Assembly (NCBI GenBank): GCA_034670405.1 | Contig: JAXDDX010000005.1 | Location: 3,216,001-3,280,000, forward strand | Direction: 5' to 3' | DNA from: Hoplostethus atlanticus | Taxonomy: Eukaryota; Chordata; Actinopteri; Trachichthyiformes; Trachichthyidae | DNA length: 64,000 nt | Shown here: positions 1 through 11,677 of the stretch, in pieces | Layout: the number at the start of each line of letters is the position of its first letter | Position numbering within the stretch: position 1 is the first letter of the stretch | Translations under genes and position numbers: made by a program | The notes under the pieces: generated by a model | Seen by the model: only the letters and a program-made list of their open reading frames with translations | Database searches by the model: none | What the model was told of the DNA's origin: nothing

Positions 1-236
1 TGGCATCATGTACAATGCATCTATTGCTTTGGCAAATTGCTTTTGATCATATAAACAGTATTAGGTGCAGAGGCATTGAATTTGGTCCAGCAGGTAATAA
101 AATAGTAGCTCAGTTTATTGGATTACAACAATAGATGCCACCTCGTGCTCAAGCCAAGAGAGAGTGCATTGCCAGTTTGTGTGTTTATTTCAGTGTGTGC
201 GTTTCTGTGTGCGTGCTTGCGCTTATTCACACTTAC
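1..236 (-). other. nfatc1 intron (left edge)
   Basis: Intron sequence downstream of the 237-409 exon, starting with a strong GTAAGTG donor on the minus strand. I see no exon in these 236 bases, so the next coding exon is beyond the window. Confidence 0.8.
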
Positions 237-409
237 AGCACTCGATGGGGTTGGAGGAAGCCTGCAAGGACAAGGTCCTGCCGTTGGGCTGGTTGATGTG
301 CACGCGGAACACCATCCTCACGCGGGTGTTCTTGCGTCCGATGTCCGTCTCCCCTTTGCGGAGCTCGATGTCCGAGTTGCGCAGCTTCAGGATCCCCGCG
401 CAGTCGATT
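237..409 (-). CDS. nfatc1: nfatc1 exon: Rel-homology domain, end of N-terminal half
   Basis: The acceptor is TTTGTGTGCCAG|AAT at 410-411 and the donor is GAGTGCT|GTAAGT at 236-235, giving 173 bases. After completing Ile it encodes 57 codons, from [20 protein letters not shown] through [17 protein letters not shown] to [11 protein letters not shown]. It is nearly identical to other vertebrate NFATs. RKNTRVR contributes to DNA-backbone and partner contacts in the family. It ends one base into a Ser codon, as in mammals (ECS). The linker and IPT/TIG half of the Rel region must follow left of base 1, so the gene is cut by the window and not truncated biologically. Confidence 0.95.
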
Positions 410-1665
410 CTGGCACACAAAGAGGATCGTGCAAGGGGAAGAGTTAATCCTCGATTTGAAGGAAGACAAGTGGTGACACATGAGAAAACGGTAAGGGGAA
501 GTTTGAACCTTTCTGGTTTCAAGGTAGACGTTAGGGCTGTTTTAAAAGAATTGGTGGATCTCCGGGGGGATCCTCAGGACCGATTGCCCCCCCAAAACCT
601 CCCATTACCACCCCGCCATACATTTTCAAGAAGCTCTTTCCATTGGCTGCATTGCTGTCTGACTGCACCAGGCCCGTCCGTTCCCTTCACACCATTTGAA
701 CCTCACACTTTCAACAATTCAAACATTCAGGGTCTAAACCTCCACTAACCAATGCCACATTTAGCAGTAGAAGCTTTTAATTTCAAGCTGTCTATCTCTA
801 TTTATTTTTTATTTCATTTCATAATTTGAGGGGCTGGGGCAGGGGGGGGTGGATTTTCTTTGCCCTTTTCCTTACCGGAAAAAAAGGCGTTTGTTTTCAG
901 ACTGGCCCTTTTAGGAAATTAAATAAAAAAGAGTGGCTGGTAAAAAAAATTTTTTTTAAAAGTGAGAGAATACATATGGGATATGGTTTGGCATTTCAAT
1001 TATTTTACATTGTAGCTTTTTGGGCAGTATTCCTGGAACATGGTAAATGTCAGGTTTTATACAAATCTATTTTTCCCCTTGACTTGGGTTTGCAGAATTT
1101 TGAACAAATGAGAAAAATAACACACATAACGCTACGAGCTCTTTATCGTGCATGACGTAAGTGTCCTGTCATGCGCTTGTGGTTTTAAAACAAACGCGAG
1201 TTGACGGACATCGCCGCGCGTTATTTTACAGCCGGTCTTCACGGCCTATATAGTGTGAAATATGGGACAGTTAAATGAGATGTTTGGATTAGATGAAAGC
1301 GATAGTCTCCTCTGACAGCAAGGTAATAAGGCATGTGAAGTAAAAAAACAAAACTGCATAGTAACTGTAGTGATAACAGTGTTAGGCTCATTCTGCAGGT
1401 TTACTTGCGATCAAATATTGCACGTGCAGCGGACGTCCGACTAAATTCGAGCTTCCTTCTGCGTATGAGATAAACCTTCCTAGAAAAGGGGCGGGCGAGA
1501 TAGATCGAGAGTGTTCGACTGTCTGCATCCCACACAGCGAGCAAACGAGCGCTGACACGAGAGCAGAGAGATGGATGCTGCGTTATCAAGACGACTGGTT
1601 TAACGGCTCAGTGGAAAGAGTCAGTCAAAGGCTTTTCCTTTCGACTCTAACCTTTCAGATAGTCA

Positions 1666-1697
<32 letters not shown>

Positions 1698-4600
1698 TCA
1701 CTCTTCTTCCTTTAACATGGGGGCTGACAACAAAGGGGAAAAGAAACTTCCTCTTGAATCATTTTTATAATATCAGATTTATCCCCAGTGACATATAAAG
1801 TCAAATGGGTGAGGCACGCCACTAAATATGATACAATATGAGGAATATAGTGGTATTGTTGGAAATGCTAGTGTAAGGCAGTATAAATGTTAAAATCATC
1901 CATGGCCAACCAGAAAAGGCCGGTTTCCAGGCAAGAGGCTCTCATGTCCCATAACCTTGGCCAAATATCTTCATAACCTCCCACAAACTTTAAACAAACA
2001 TTAAAATACTTCCTAGCATAATAGAGACCCGTTCAATCTTTATCGATGCTTTACAAAAAGTATACATTTCATCATTTGAAAGGGTGAAGAAAAAGACAGA
2101 AGTGCAGTTGGAGGTAGCGGCCTTATGTAACCTGGGTTCAGATGTTGCAGCTTTATCCGTAACACAGAGTTCTGGGCCCCGATCCAGCAAAACCCACTGT
2201 GGCCTGAAGGGAGCCCCAGGACAGGAGCTATACTGCCTGGACACATTGCAGGCTACTGCAGGCCTGGAGGGAGGGACTGGTTTACAAAGTAGGGGAGCTA
2301 ACTGAGCTAATGCTAATGTGTGCAAAGGTGAGGCGAGAGTCGGTTTAGAAGATGTTTATTACGTGATGCTGGGTTCACACTGCGAGAAATGCAAGTCGCA
2401 AGTTCATTCCTTTCCTACAGAGCAGGGAAAGTCGGACGCATGCGTGGACGTGTTGCAAGCTTGCTGGTCGAGGAACAGCGGCCACAGCTGAACTTTTTTG
2501 CGGTCTTCGGCCAATCTATTCCAATCTAGCCTATTCCTTTATGTGATTTTAAATGTATTTAAATCTACTGTATGAACAATAGTTGTACCTGACAAGTGCT
2601 AAATTGATGACTCAAAGCTTCCCAGTTATCTACAAGACTACAAGAATAAACATCTCAAGAACGGTTGCATTCCATCGTTGGGTCGATGGTTTTTACTGTG
2701 TATGTTTGATTAATGCTACCTACTTAGCGTTTGCTAACTGTCTATGTTAACTCAACAATGTAACATTCTGCAAGGCAATACCAAAGCAACAAAAACACAT
2801 AAATTGCCTGTTCAAAACTTTGTAGCTACAGACCAATCAAATGCAGTCAGAGCCTCTCATGCCACCTGTAATAAGTCAGAATAGAGCGACCCATCAACCA
2901 AGTTGCTTGCAGTGTGAACGCAGGGTAAAAGGTAGAAATGCTTCTTACTTGGTGTAGAAATAAAGTCAAGGCCAATTTAGACGCCTGCACTGTATAGTAC
3001 CTATCATCAGTCATTCTGTTTGTAGAGCAAAGCAAAGTGAAAGGTGCCGAAAGAGAGAAAAGTGTGTGTTTTTTTGTGCATGTGTAGGAAAGGAGGGGAA
3101 AAAGGGAAACTGTGGAAAAGAAAAAGATGGATAGCGGACTTGTGAAAAAGGCCTAAGAGCACTCACATGGCTCTCATGTTGTTTTCGGGCAGCAGGGGGA
3201 TCTCCAAAACCTTGGTGTTGGATTGCATGACCTCATGGCTGGCGGTGGAGACGGTCTTGCCGGTGATGCGGTGGACCTGGTAGAAGGCATGCGGTCGCAG
3301 GAGGCGGTCGTCTGCGGTCCCTATGAACAGCTGCAGGGTGAGGGGCTCGCTCTCCATGTAGCCGTAAAGCTGGCAGGAGAACAAAGGGAGCCAGGTGAGC
3401 GCCAACGTCAGGTTTTAAAGACCTCCATCTAATGCAACCCCCTCATTTGGGAAATAGAGATTGAATGCACATCGGCTACTGATGGTTAAAGTGGCCCTTT
3501 AACGACAACTCGCGAAAAAATAAGCCCCTTTTTCTTTGTGTTTGTTTTTTTGGTTGGGTTGGAGACCCCTTTTTCAGAGCCTTTAGTTGTACGTCCCTTT
3601 ATGGGAGGGTGAAAAAAAAGAGAAAGGTTTTTGATGTCTCTCAGACTGTCTGGGGTAGCGCTCTCCTGGGTAGAGAGATGTGGAGGCTGATGGAGAGTTT
3701 TGGCTTCCCATCACTTCACTGTTCATTAAAATCTCACTGCTGCTATAAAAAAAATAAAAAAAAATAAAAAAAAGTGCCTACAAGAGAGAGGCAAACAGTC
3801 GACGGTGACTCAATGGAAAGTGACCCTGTCGGGGACAAAACAAGAAACGAGGGCAATCATTTTCAGGTCTGCCTTAAGGGGCGAGGCTCGCAGTTTGCAA
3901 GATTTATGCAGTTGATTAGCGGGGCAACAATTTTATCTCGTTTGGAGGCGAGTCGCATCTACGGGATGGAATCACAAGCGGGATATTGGCAATTCCTCAC
4001 TGCCAGTAGTGTCAATAAACTGGAATATCTTTAATCATTCTTCGATTTTCTTATTTATGACTATATCGCAGCACAATAGCGTTGACATCATTGCATGCAT
4101 GTGTTCAATAAACTGCTGGTGCACACAATATCAAAATTCCTTCCTCCAAAAACGTAATAGTAAAGCAGATATTCTGGTCAAATGTGACTCACACACACTG
4201 CACTGAAGACATTTCAATAAAACATGAACAATGAAAAAAGCCTCGCAATTCTTCTGATCTTTGTGTATTTCTATCGTTCTGTCATTTCTGTACGGTCAAC
4301 TATGTTGTTTTTTTTGGGTTTTTATTGTCGAATCATTTTGACAATAAAAGCATAATGACCACTTTCACGTAGCACTTACCACTGGAAAGTTGAGTTAATG
4401 CAATGTTGTTACCTCACTATCGAGTTCCTGCACAAATACTAACAGCGAAAAACAGTGCTGTCAACTGGAACTGTCAAACAAGCTCAAATTCAGCAAACGT
4501 GGCACCCAAATGTGATAGTTAATAACACCAAAAAAAAAAAAAAAAAAAACTTGGAGGTGCTTAGCATGCAGACAGGATCCCCCCCCCCCCTTTTTTTTTG

Positions 4601-7600
4601 CCTCTGGGCAGTTATGAACATGCATTATGATTTTCATTAAAGCTCAGAGACGGTGTCCCACTGTGATGAAAGAGACTCCTGTATCAGAACCACCACTTCA
4701 AACAAGTACCACTTCCTCTAGCAGGCCTCCATTAGCTGCTACTGCTCACCAATAAAAAGATCAAATCTTAAAAAAAAAGAAGAAGAAGAAGGAGAAGAAG
4801 AAGAAAAAAAAAAACCCTGCAGAGCCACGCGTAGTTTGAGAAGCACTGTTGATTTTGGGGTCGACAGCAACCTGCAGCTGGTAATTTTCTTTACATTTCA
4901 TACCTGGATCATTTTCTAATAGCGTCTAATGTAGCAAAAAAAAATGGTTTAACCAAGTGTGTAATGGGTCAGACATATGAACGCACAGGCAGGGTTGCAG
5001 ATTCAACAGTGTGGTGAGGGACAACCGATACTTTTCTGTGTGATTTCTGACCAGAATAATTTACCAACCAAATGTGGGTATGATTTCTGGCGAAAACCGA
5101 GTCTCGCGCTGCAGACCTCCCAGGCTACGGTTGTTCTAAATGGTCACATGGAGTGTTGGAGAATGCGGGCACGTCGGCGCGGGCTTGGAAAACTCTCCGA
5201 AACCTTCAAGAAAACTGGCGAATCCGTTTGAATCATCCAGGGTAAACCTCCTCGCTGGATGGTGCCGGACCTCCGCGGATCGACCCCCGGCTAGGTGCTT
5301 GACCATGAGAGATCGCTTACTCAAGACAGGTCTTAACTAAACCGCGGCCGTCTGAAAAAATCCCACAAATTGGTCAATTATCTCAGCGCGCGCACACACA
5401 CACGAGCGCATCGTCTCCGGACCAATTTTCTTTGAGCCCCGTCCGAGAGAAACGGAATAAAAGACCCCTGTTGTTTATCTAACAGATTGAGTCATATGAC
5501 AAAATGCAGACCACATGTAACCTATGACATAATCTGATTAATGGGTTTATAATTACCTTTGTGGAGGGGAGGGGAGGAGGGGGGGGTTAGGGTTAGGGAT
5601 GGGGAGGTGAGGAAGAGGAAGGTCGGTGGAGAGAGCTAGGCGAACGACGTCATTGGAAGCCTGTGGAAACGAGCGCCGCGGTGTCACGGACACCTTAATG
5701 TCTTTGGTCTGAAAACAAATTTCTCTGGACGCTGTGTTTAAACTTGTCTGGCCTGATGATGAACAGCGAGGGCTCAGCTATCCTTGGCCTATATTTGATG
5801 AAAGCAACGTTCGGGATACCGGGGATGAGGCGGAGGACGGACATTTTTCACCGTTAATTATCTCGAACACAGGGAGGACTCGACCGTTTTTCCTCGGGGT
5901 AGAGCGTATATCCATATGTCACAGTGATCTAAGCACCAGCGGTTATCTGGCTTCGGATGACAATATCTCCCTTAACTCTTTGATTCCGATATCAAGGGGA
6001 GCGCACGGGGGAGCGGTAAAGCCGGGGCCGTCGCTCCACCGGTCCTATTTTTTTCCCCCCCTTTCGACTCCGCGTAGTGTCTCTAGCAGCTGTCTTGACC
6101 CGCGGGCGAGTCACACATGCTAGTCATCAGTGAGTTAGGCCGGGGGTCGGGGAGCTTCTTGAAGTCTTGGCATCCCGGGGGACCACTTCATCCATGTGGT
6201 GATCTCACCGGCAGACCCCGCTCTTGCTTGTTATATTTTACTTACGGTGTCACCAGAGGTAATTATCCATAGCCGCACATGCTACCAGTTACTTACGTAC
6301 GGACCGGCGCGCTATGGATGAGCGTGGGGGACAAACCTGACGAAGAAAAAAAAAAATGAAATTGCACGACGTTCCACTCCCGATTTAATAAAACGCAGGC
6401 CGTGTCGCGTTGCAGGGCCGGTGACGTCTGTCGCTTTTGTGCGCTCGACCTCCAACCATTACCTCAGCCTCCACGTGGAGGGAGCCGCGAGACAGGAGGG
6501 AGGGGCCTGGTCTTTATCCCCTCACTCGTCCTGCGGTAGCGTGCCGCAGCGGTGGCGTCCTCAGTGGAAGCCGCGGTGACCTCATGAGAGGAAGTGATTA
6601 ATGAGGTCAGGCGGTCTTCGCAGTGACGCCGGGCCTTCCAAGCAGTGAAAGGAAGGCGGTGCAGTCCCCCCTGGGCGACCTCCCCCGATGCCTTTACCAT
6701 ATGTGCACCCCTGACCCTCTCCCCCCCCTCTCCTACTGAACCCCTGTGATGCTAGCTGAAGTGCGCACCACAAGCTTACTTCTTCATTTTATCCTCCTAG
6801 GGGTAATAAGACGTGGTGGAAAAAAAAAAAAAACGTCGTAAACCCCCGAAGCGTGGGTCGCCGACGACGGAGGCTCCGCGCGCACCTGCGCAACTCAACT
6901 CCGCGTTTGCGTCTCTCGCCGCCTCGGCGAACTCGGACGACCGAGCCGCCCTAATTTTGACCAGATGTAACTGCAGCCTCTCTGGCGCGTGTGTATTTAT
7001 CTTCGCGATAATGTAAACCCAAAAAATCCGAGTCGGGGGCTTTTGATTCGCAGCTGTTTCCGCGTGCCAACTTCTGCCACTGTGTCGGCTATATCCATTT
7101 ACACCTCCTACCGCAAAGCCGCCGCCGCACGTGCCGTTCCCCCGATAGCCGGGGCTCAAATAAAACACTGCGGATATGGCAGCTGATGCATTAATTGTGT
7201 AATTGCGTGCAGCTGTATTCTCCGGGTCAGCTCTGATGATGATGTGGAGGGTTTGGGGGGGAGCGATGTCGAGCTAGAAAGTGAGAGGGGAGCGCAACCC
7301 TGTCCACTTTCCACCATCCATCTCCCGGTCGCATGTGGACCGCTGCAGATCCATCATCGCTCCTGTAAATTTTACCCCCTGAGATTTACACCCCCCCCTT
7401 TTCAAATCACTTTTGCTCTTGCGGGTCACTCAGTGAAAATAATACCCGATAGATTCATATTTTTTTCCTAATTAATGATGTTTGTCTGTGTTTTTTCTAC
7501 CACACTGTATGACTCAACGCAGGTCTTTAGTGATAGTGACATGCTCAACACTGCTTAGCCCCGGCCCCGCGGGTTAAAGGAAAGGATTAGACCGTGTTGC

Positions 7601-7798
7601 TGGTCTGCGCGTGTGAATAGGCTGCGCATGCAGGCCTGCGCCGGGCTGCCTCCTATCTGTCCGCGGCGATTTCGTCACCGCCTGGCGAGGTGTCATGACT
7701 CGTCGAGGTCCACGTGGCGCAGAGAGAGAAGCAGGAGAGGAGGGGAGACGGGGGAGAACTGCAACAGCAGATTCAGGCTTTCACCCATTATCATGCTC

Positions 7799-7853
<55 letters not shown>

Positions 7854-8781
7854 AATTAAATCTACACTCATCCAAGTGGTCTCTCCTTCCAGACTTTACC
7901 CCCCCCCTCCTCCTCCTCTCCCAGCGTCTCCAGTGCCTCATACTAAATGCATAAGACAACATATGCTATCCTTTAATGTGTTAGGTTGCCATAGCTCTGG
8001 GCGGCACTTCTTTTTCATAAGCGACCGAGCAACCGTATATTCCTCGCCGAATTCCCGCGGTGTTGTCGTCGAGGGCAGAGTTTCAAGCGCTAGCCCGCGT
8101 CTAGACCAGCGAGGGTCCAAATTCCACATGAAGAGCATGTCACCGTCTGCCATGAGGGCAGGGTCGACGGGGGGACGGCCGCCGTTGGCCCCAGATAGCA
8201 CGACTACCCCACCAGTGTCTTACCTCATAAATCTGCGGGCTCTCTGGTCGTCACCTCAAACCAGTGAAAATGATCTCCCCCCTCCTCCTCCCGTTTCCAT
8301 TTGTTCCCAGTTGTTATTCATTGGTAATTAGTGGTAGCCCAATACCAGTGGAAGGGAAGCCCCGCGGATGGAGAACCACAGGATTAAAGGGTGGCATAAA
8401 TACCCCTCTGGGCAAAGAATGATCGCCCTGACGGCGCTCCAACGGCACCGCGGGGCACACGGAGGAGGTGGAGGTGGCGGCGCATTTAACGAGCGACAGA
8501 TTAGCAGCACGGGGGCGCCGTAGATCAGGGGGGTGTTTTCTCCGAGACGTTGCGCAGCCGGGCGAGGCACCGGATCCCGAGGTTCCACCGCCGCTCCGTG
8601 TCAAGAACCAAGAGCACGTTCGCCCCCAAGGCCTTTTCATGTTGTAGAGGCGGAAAAACGTGCAGGGGATTTGACGTTGCAAAGGGGAAGGGAGACGGGT
8701 ATGAAGTCACGCACATGTTAACAGGGATGACGGCCACATCCTGCTGAAATTACAGCATGTCTGCTGCTGCTTTATACTTAA

Positions 8782-8830
<49 letters not shown>

Positions 8831-11546
8831 TTATCCTATATCCACTAGCCATACAGCACTGTGCTGTGTACGATGGGTCTAATGCTCCACAGGTTTTGTT
8901 GTCCGCCGTTGCCAAGGCCCCGGCACACGTCTACCCGTTTCCCCCACGACTCGGTTCGAACCTGAAAAACCTTCGCGCAACATCTTCGACCGAACCGCAA
9001 AGCTAGATCAGAGCGGGGGTCACATCCCTGGTCACGAAAAATAATCCCACTTCTTTTCTACTACTCTGCCTATCGGTCTCTCCTCTGGAAAAACCCATCA
9101 ATCACCATCACGGGGCGGTATTCTGCGCCAAGGTGGACCCGGGGCTGTTGGGTTTTTTTTTTTCCCCTGAGTGGGGCTCTGAAAAACCATCCTGTAGACG
9201 TTTGACATAGCTGTGGTGAGGGTGAGGGGTTGTGGGGGGGGAGCCTCCGGAAGGAGCTGGTAGAAGCACCCCAGATCCCCTTAATGGTGCTGTGGTCTGC
9301 TGCAGTAAATAAAGTGGAAAAGCAGCCGCGGGGGTCACAACGTGGACCGGTCGTAAGAGGAGGTTAAGAGGCTGTGGAGGAGGAGGAGGAGGTCAGAATA
9401 AATGATGGAGATTTGGAACGAGGAGCCCAGAGATGGTGCAGAGGGGTAATGAGTCGAGGTAACCCATAATCTAAGAGGCTTCCATGTGCCACACACACAC
9501 ACACACACACACACATCATCGGTACAACTCAGGCCTGGGGGGAGGATGGTGGTGATGCGAACGCGGTGCGCGGGCGACCTATTATAGCTCGGCATGATGT
9601 CATCCCCTTGTCGATGCTGAACTCTGTCGAACAAAGAGGAGCCTGTGTGTTTGTCAGGAGTCAGGAAAACACCTCCACTCGTGAGACGGCGACGAGCGCG
9701 AGGTCAAATCGGAGCGTTGAGGAAAAAAAAACAGGCGCAGAGGAAGAAGGTAAGCGCGCCTTTTCGGTTTTCTGGCGCGCCGACTTGTTTGTCAGTCGGC
9801 GGGTGCGGGGTGCGGGGGCCGTTAGACGCAGCGCATCCCTTCGGTGTTTTTCACCTTGCTGTTTTTCATCCAGTTGTCGCTTTCCAATACACATGTCACC
9901 CTCGCTTACGGGGCCCGTGTCTGCCCATCCATGAGCTTGAAAAAAAAAAAAACACAACCAGGGCCGTTGGTGGCTGGCTGTGGTGTAAAGGGTGGGAGGC
10001 CTGCTGGTGTGGGTTTTGGGAGATGGTTGAAGGATGAGCGACTCACGTGGAGCGACATCCTCAGTGAAGCGGAGGCCCCCTGGGGTGGGAGGGAGGTAGC
10101 GGTGCAGTGGAGGAGGAGGTGGCATCTGATGGGCTCTGGGATTCTGACTTCCCTCCGCCCCCCCAACCCCACCTACCCCATCCTCAGCTAAGCCCAGGGC
10201 CACCCAGGCCCTAATCAGCAGGAAGCAGGAGCGTCTCCAGGGGTAGCCGAGCCGGGGCCCCAGCTGCCTGGTGACTCCCTCTGCCTTCTCTCTCTCTCTC
10301 TCTCTGTCTCTCTCCATCACTGATTGAGCCCTTCCCCCGTTAGTCTTGAGCACACACACACACACCCACACACACACTTCCTTTGCTGCTTCACACACCC
10401 ATGCCCCTGTGTCATTATTGACTCATTCTCCTTGACTGCACCTCCATCCAACGCCTGCCACTCATTACCACAGGGCACCGGGGACCGCAGCATGCCCTAT
10501 CCTACGAGATTGGAAGATGAACGGAGCAATAAAGAGAGAGAGAAACAGACAGCGAGTGAAATTTGTGAGCGACCCCGGCGATGCGCAAATTCCCCCGAAG
10601 ACACATTATGAAATTCTAAACTCTTCAACTTTGTATATATTTCCACTTCTGCCGTGTGCAGGCGCTTGCCTAATCTCCACAGAGATTTATTCCCGCCAGC
10701 GGTCTTACGGCAGCTTCCATGTTTCTTACGAAACCCTCAGTATATCCCAGACTCTTTGCACAGGCAACATCAGAGGTATTAAATCATTCTTCAGTAAAAG
10801 TAAGAGTAAAATGGGAGCTATGTGAGTGGGGGTGTGTGTGGGGGGGGTGGTTGTGCGTCAGCAAAGTAGCTGTCACCGTATTTTCTGTATGACTACTCCT
10901 TTGTAATCGCGACTCGTCCTCTCCAACTTCATTTCAGATGTCACACAAACAAACAAACTCATCCACCTGAAGCTGGAAAAACATTGCACACACGTCGACA
11001 CAGAGGACGCCCTCTTTACTCTTGACTCCCAGCACGAGTAACAAAGTGACGCAATCGTAATCGAGACTGGTCTCACCTGCTCGCCCCCCCCACCCCCAAC
11101 TGCGAGCGTGTTGATATAGAAAAGGTTTGTAATGAAAAGGGAATAATTACCTGTATTTACAGGGCCGGCGTTTATGACACCTTGTTGGCCGACAGCTGTC
11201 GGAGGGGGCTTTGACACCGATGCGGGTCCAGGACGTGCTGACAACATCTATTTACAAAAGCAGCTGCGGCGGCTAACGGCAGCTAATGCTAAGCGCGTGG
11301 GAGGGATGAACCAAACTGCTTTCGTTCCAGATTCAGTGTTTGCTTTGGGGTTTGTTGTCACACACACACACACACACGTGCACGACGGTTGTGATCAATT
11401 CACTTTAAATGAAATGAAATTAGGAACTGCCATATAAAGGTCCTCATATCCAGTGTGTAAAGATTGCCAATAATGGCTCTCTCCTTATTGGTTAAATGAA
11501 AGTGAGAGTGAAGAGTTAACTGAAAGTGAATTGACCCGCAAACCTA

Positions 11547-11584
<38 letters not shown>

Positions 11585-11640
11585 TGCAGGCATACAGACT
11601 CGCAGATGCACACAAGCACACTCATAAATGTATCTACACT

Positions 11641-11677
<37 letters not shown>

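Larger units (their letters stand above)
410..3166 (-). other. nfatc1 intron, about 2.8 kb
   Basis: Intron between the 3167-3369 and 237-409 exons. It holds a (GA)14 run at 1667-1694 and a DNA-transposon derivative at about 2368-2927. No further coding exon is evident. The rest is unremarkable AT-rich sequence with homopolymer runs. Confidence 0.75.

Noticed and set aside
7693-8331. Overlapping open frames with Leu-Ser and Arg-Glu repeats
   Set aside because: They are translations of the CT tract at 7802-7850 on both strands.
8950-8966. tRNA-like GGTTCGAACC
   Set aside because: A partial T-stem exists, but there is no D-arm, anticodon arm or acceptor stem.
9661-10398. 245-codon minus-strand open frame
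   Set aside because: It includes CA/GA microsatellite codons (VCVCV, REREREK) and polyphenylalanine from a T/A run, with no domain and no splice logic tying it to nfatc1.
11548-11674. Regularly spaced repeats that could look like a CRISPR array
   Set aside because: They are dinucleotide microsatellites in a vertebrate intron; there are no repeat-spacer units of constant length.
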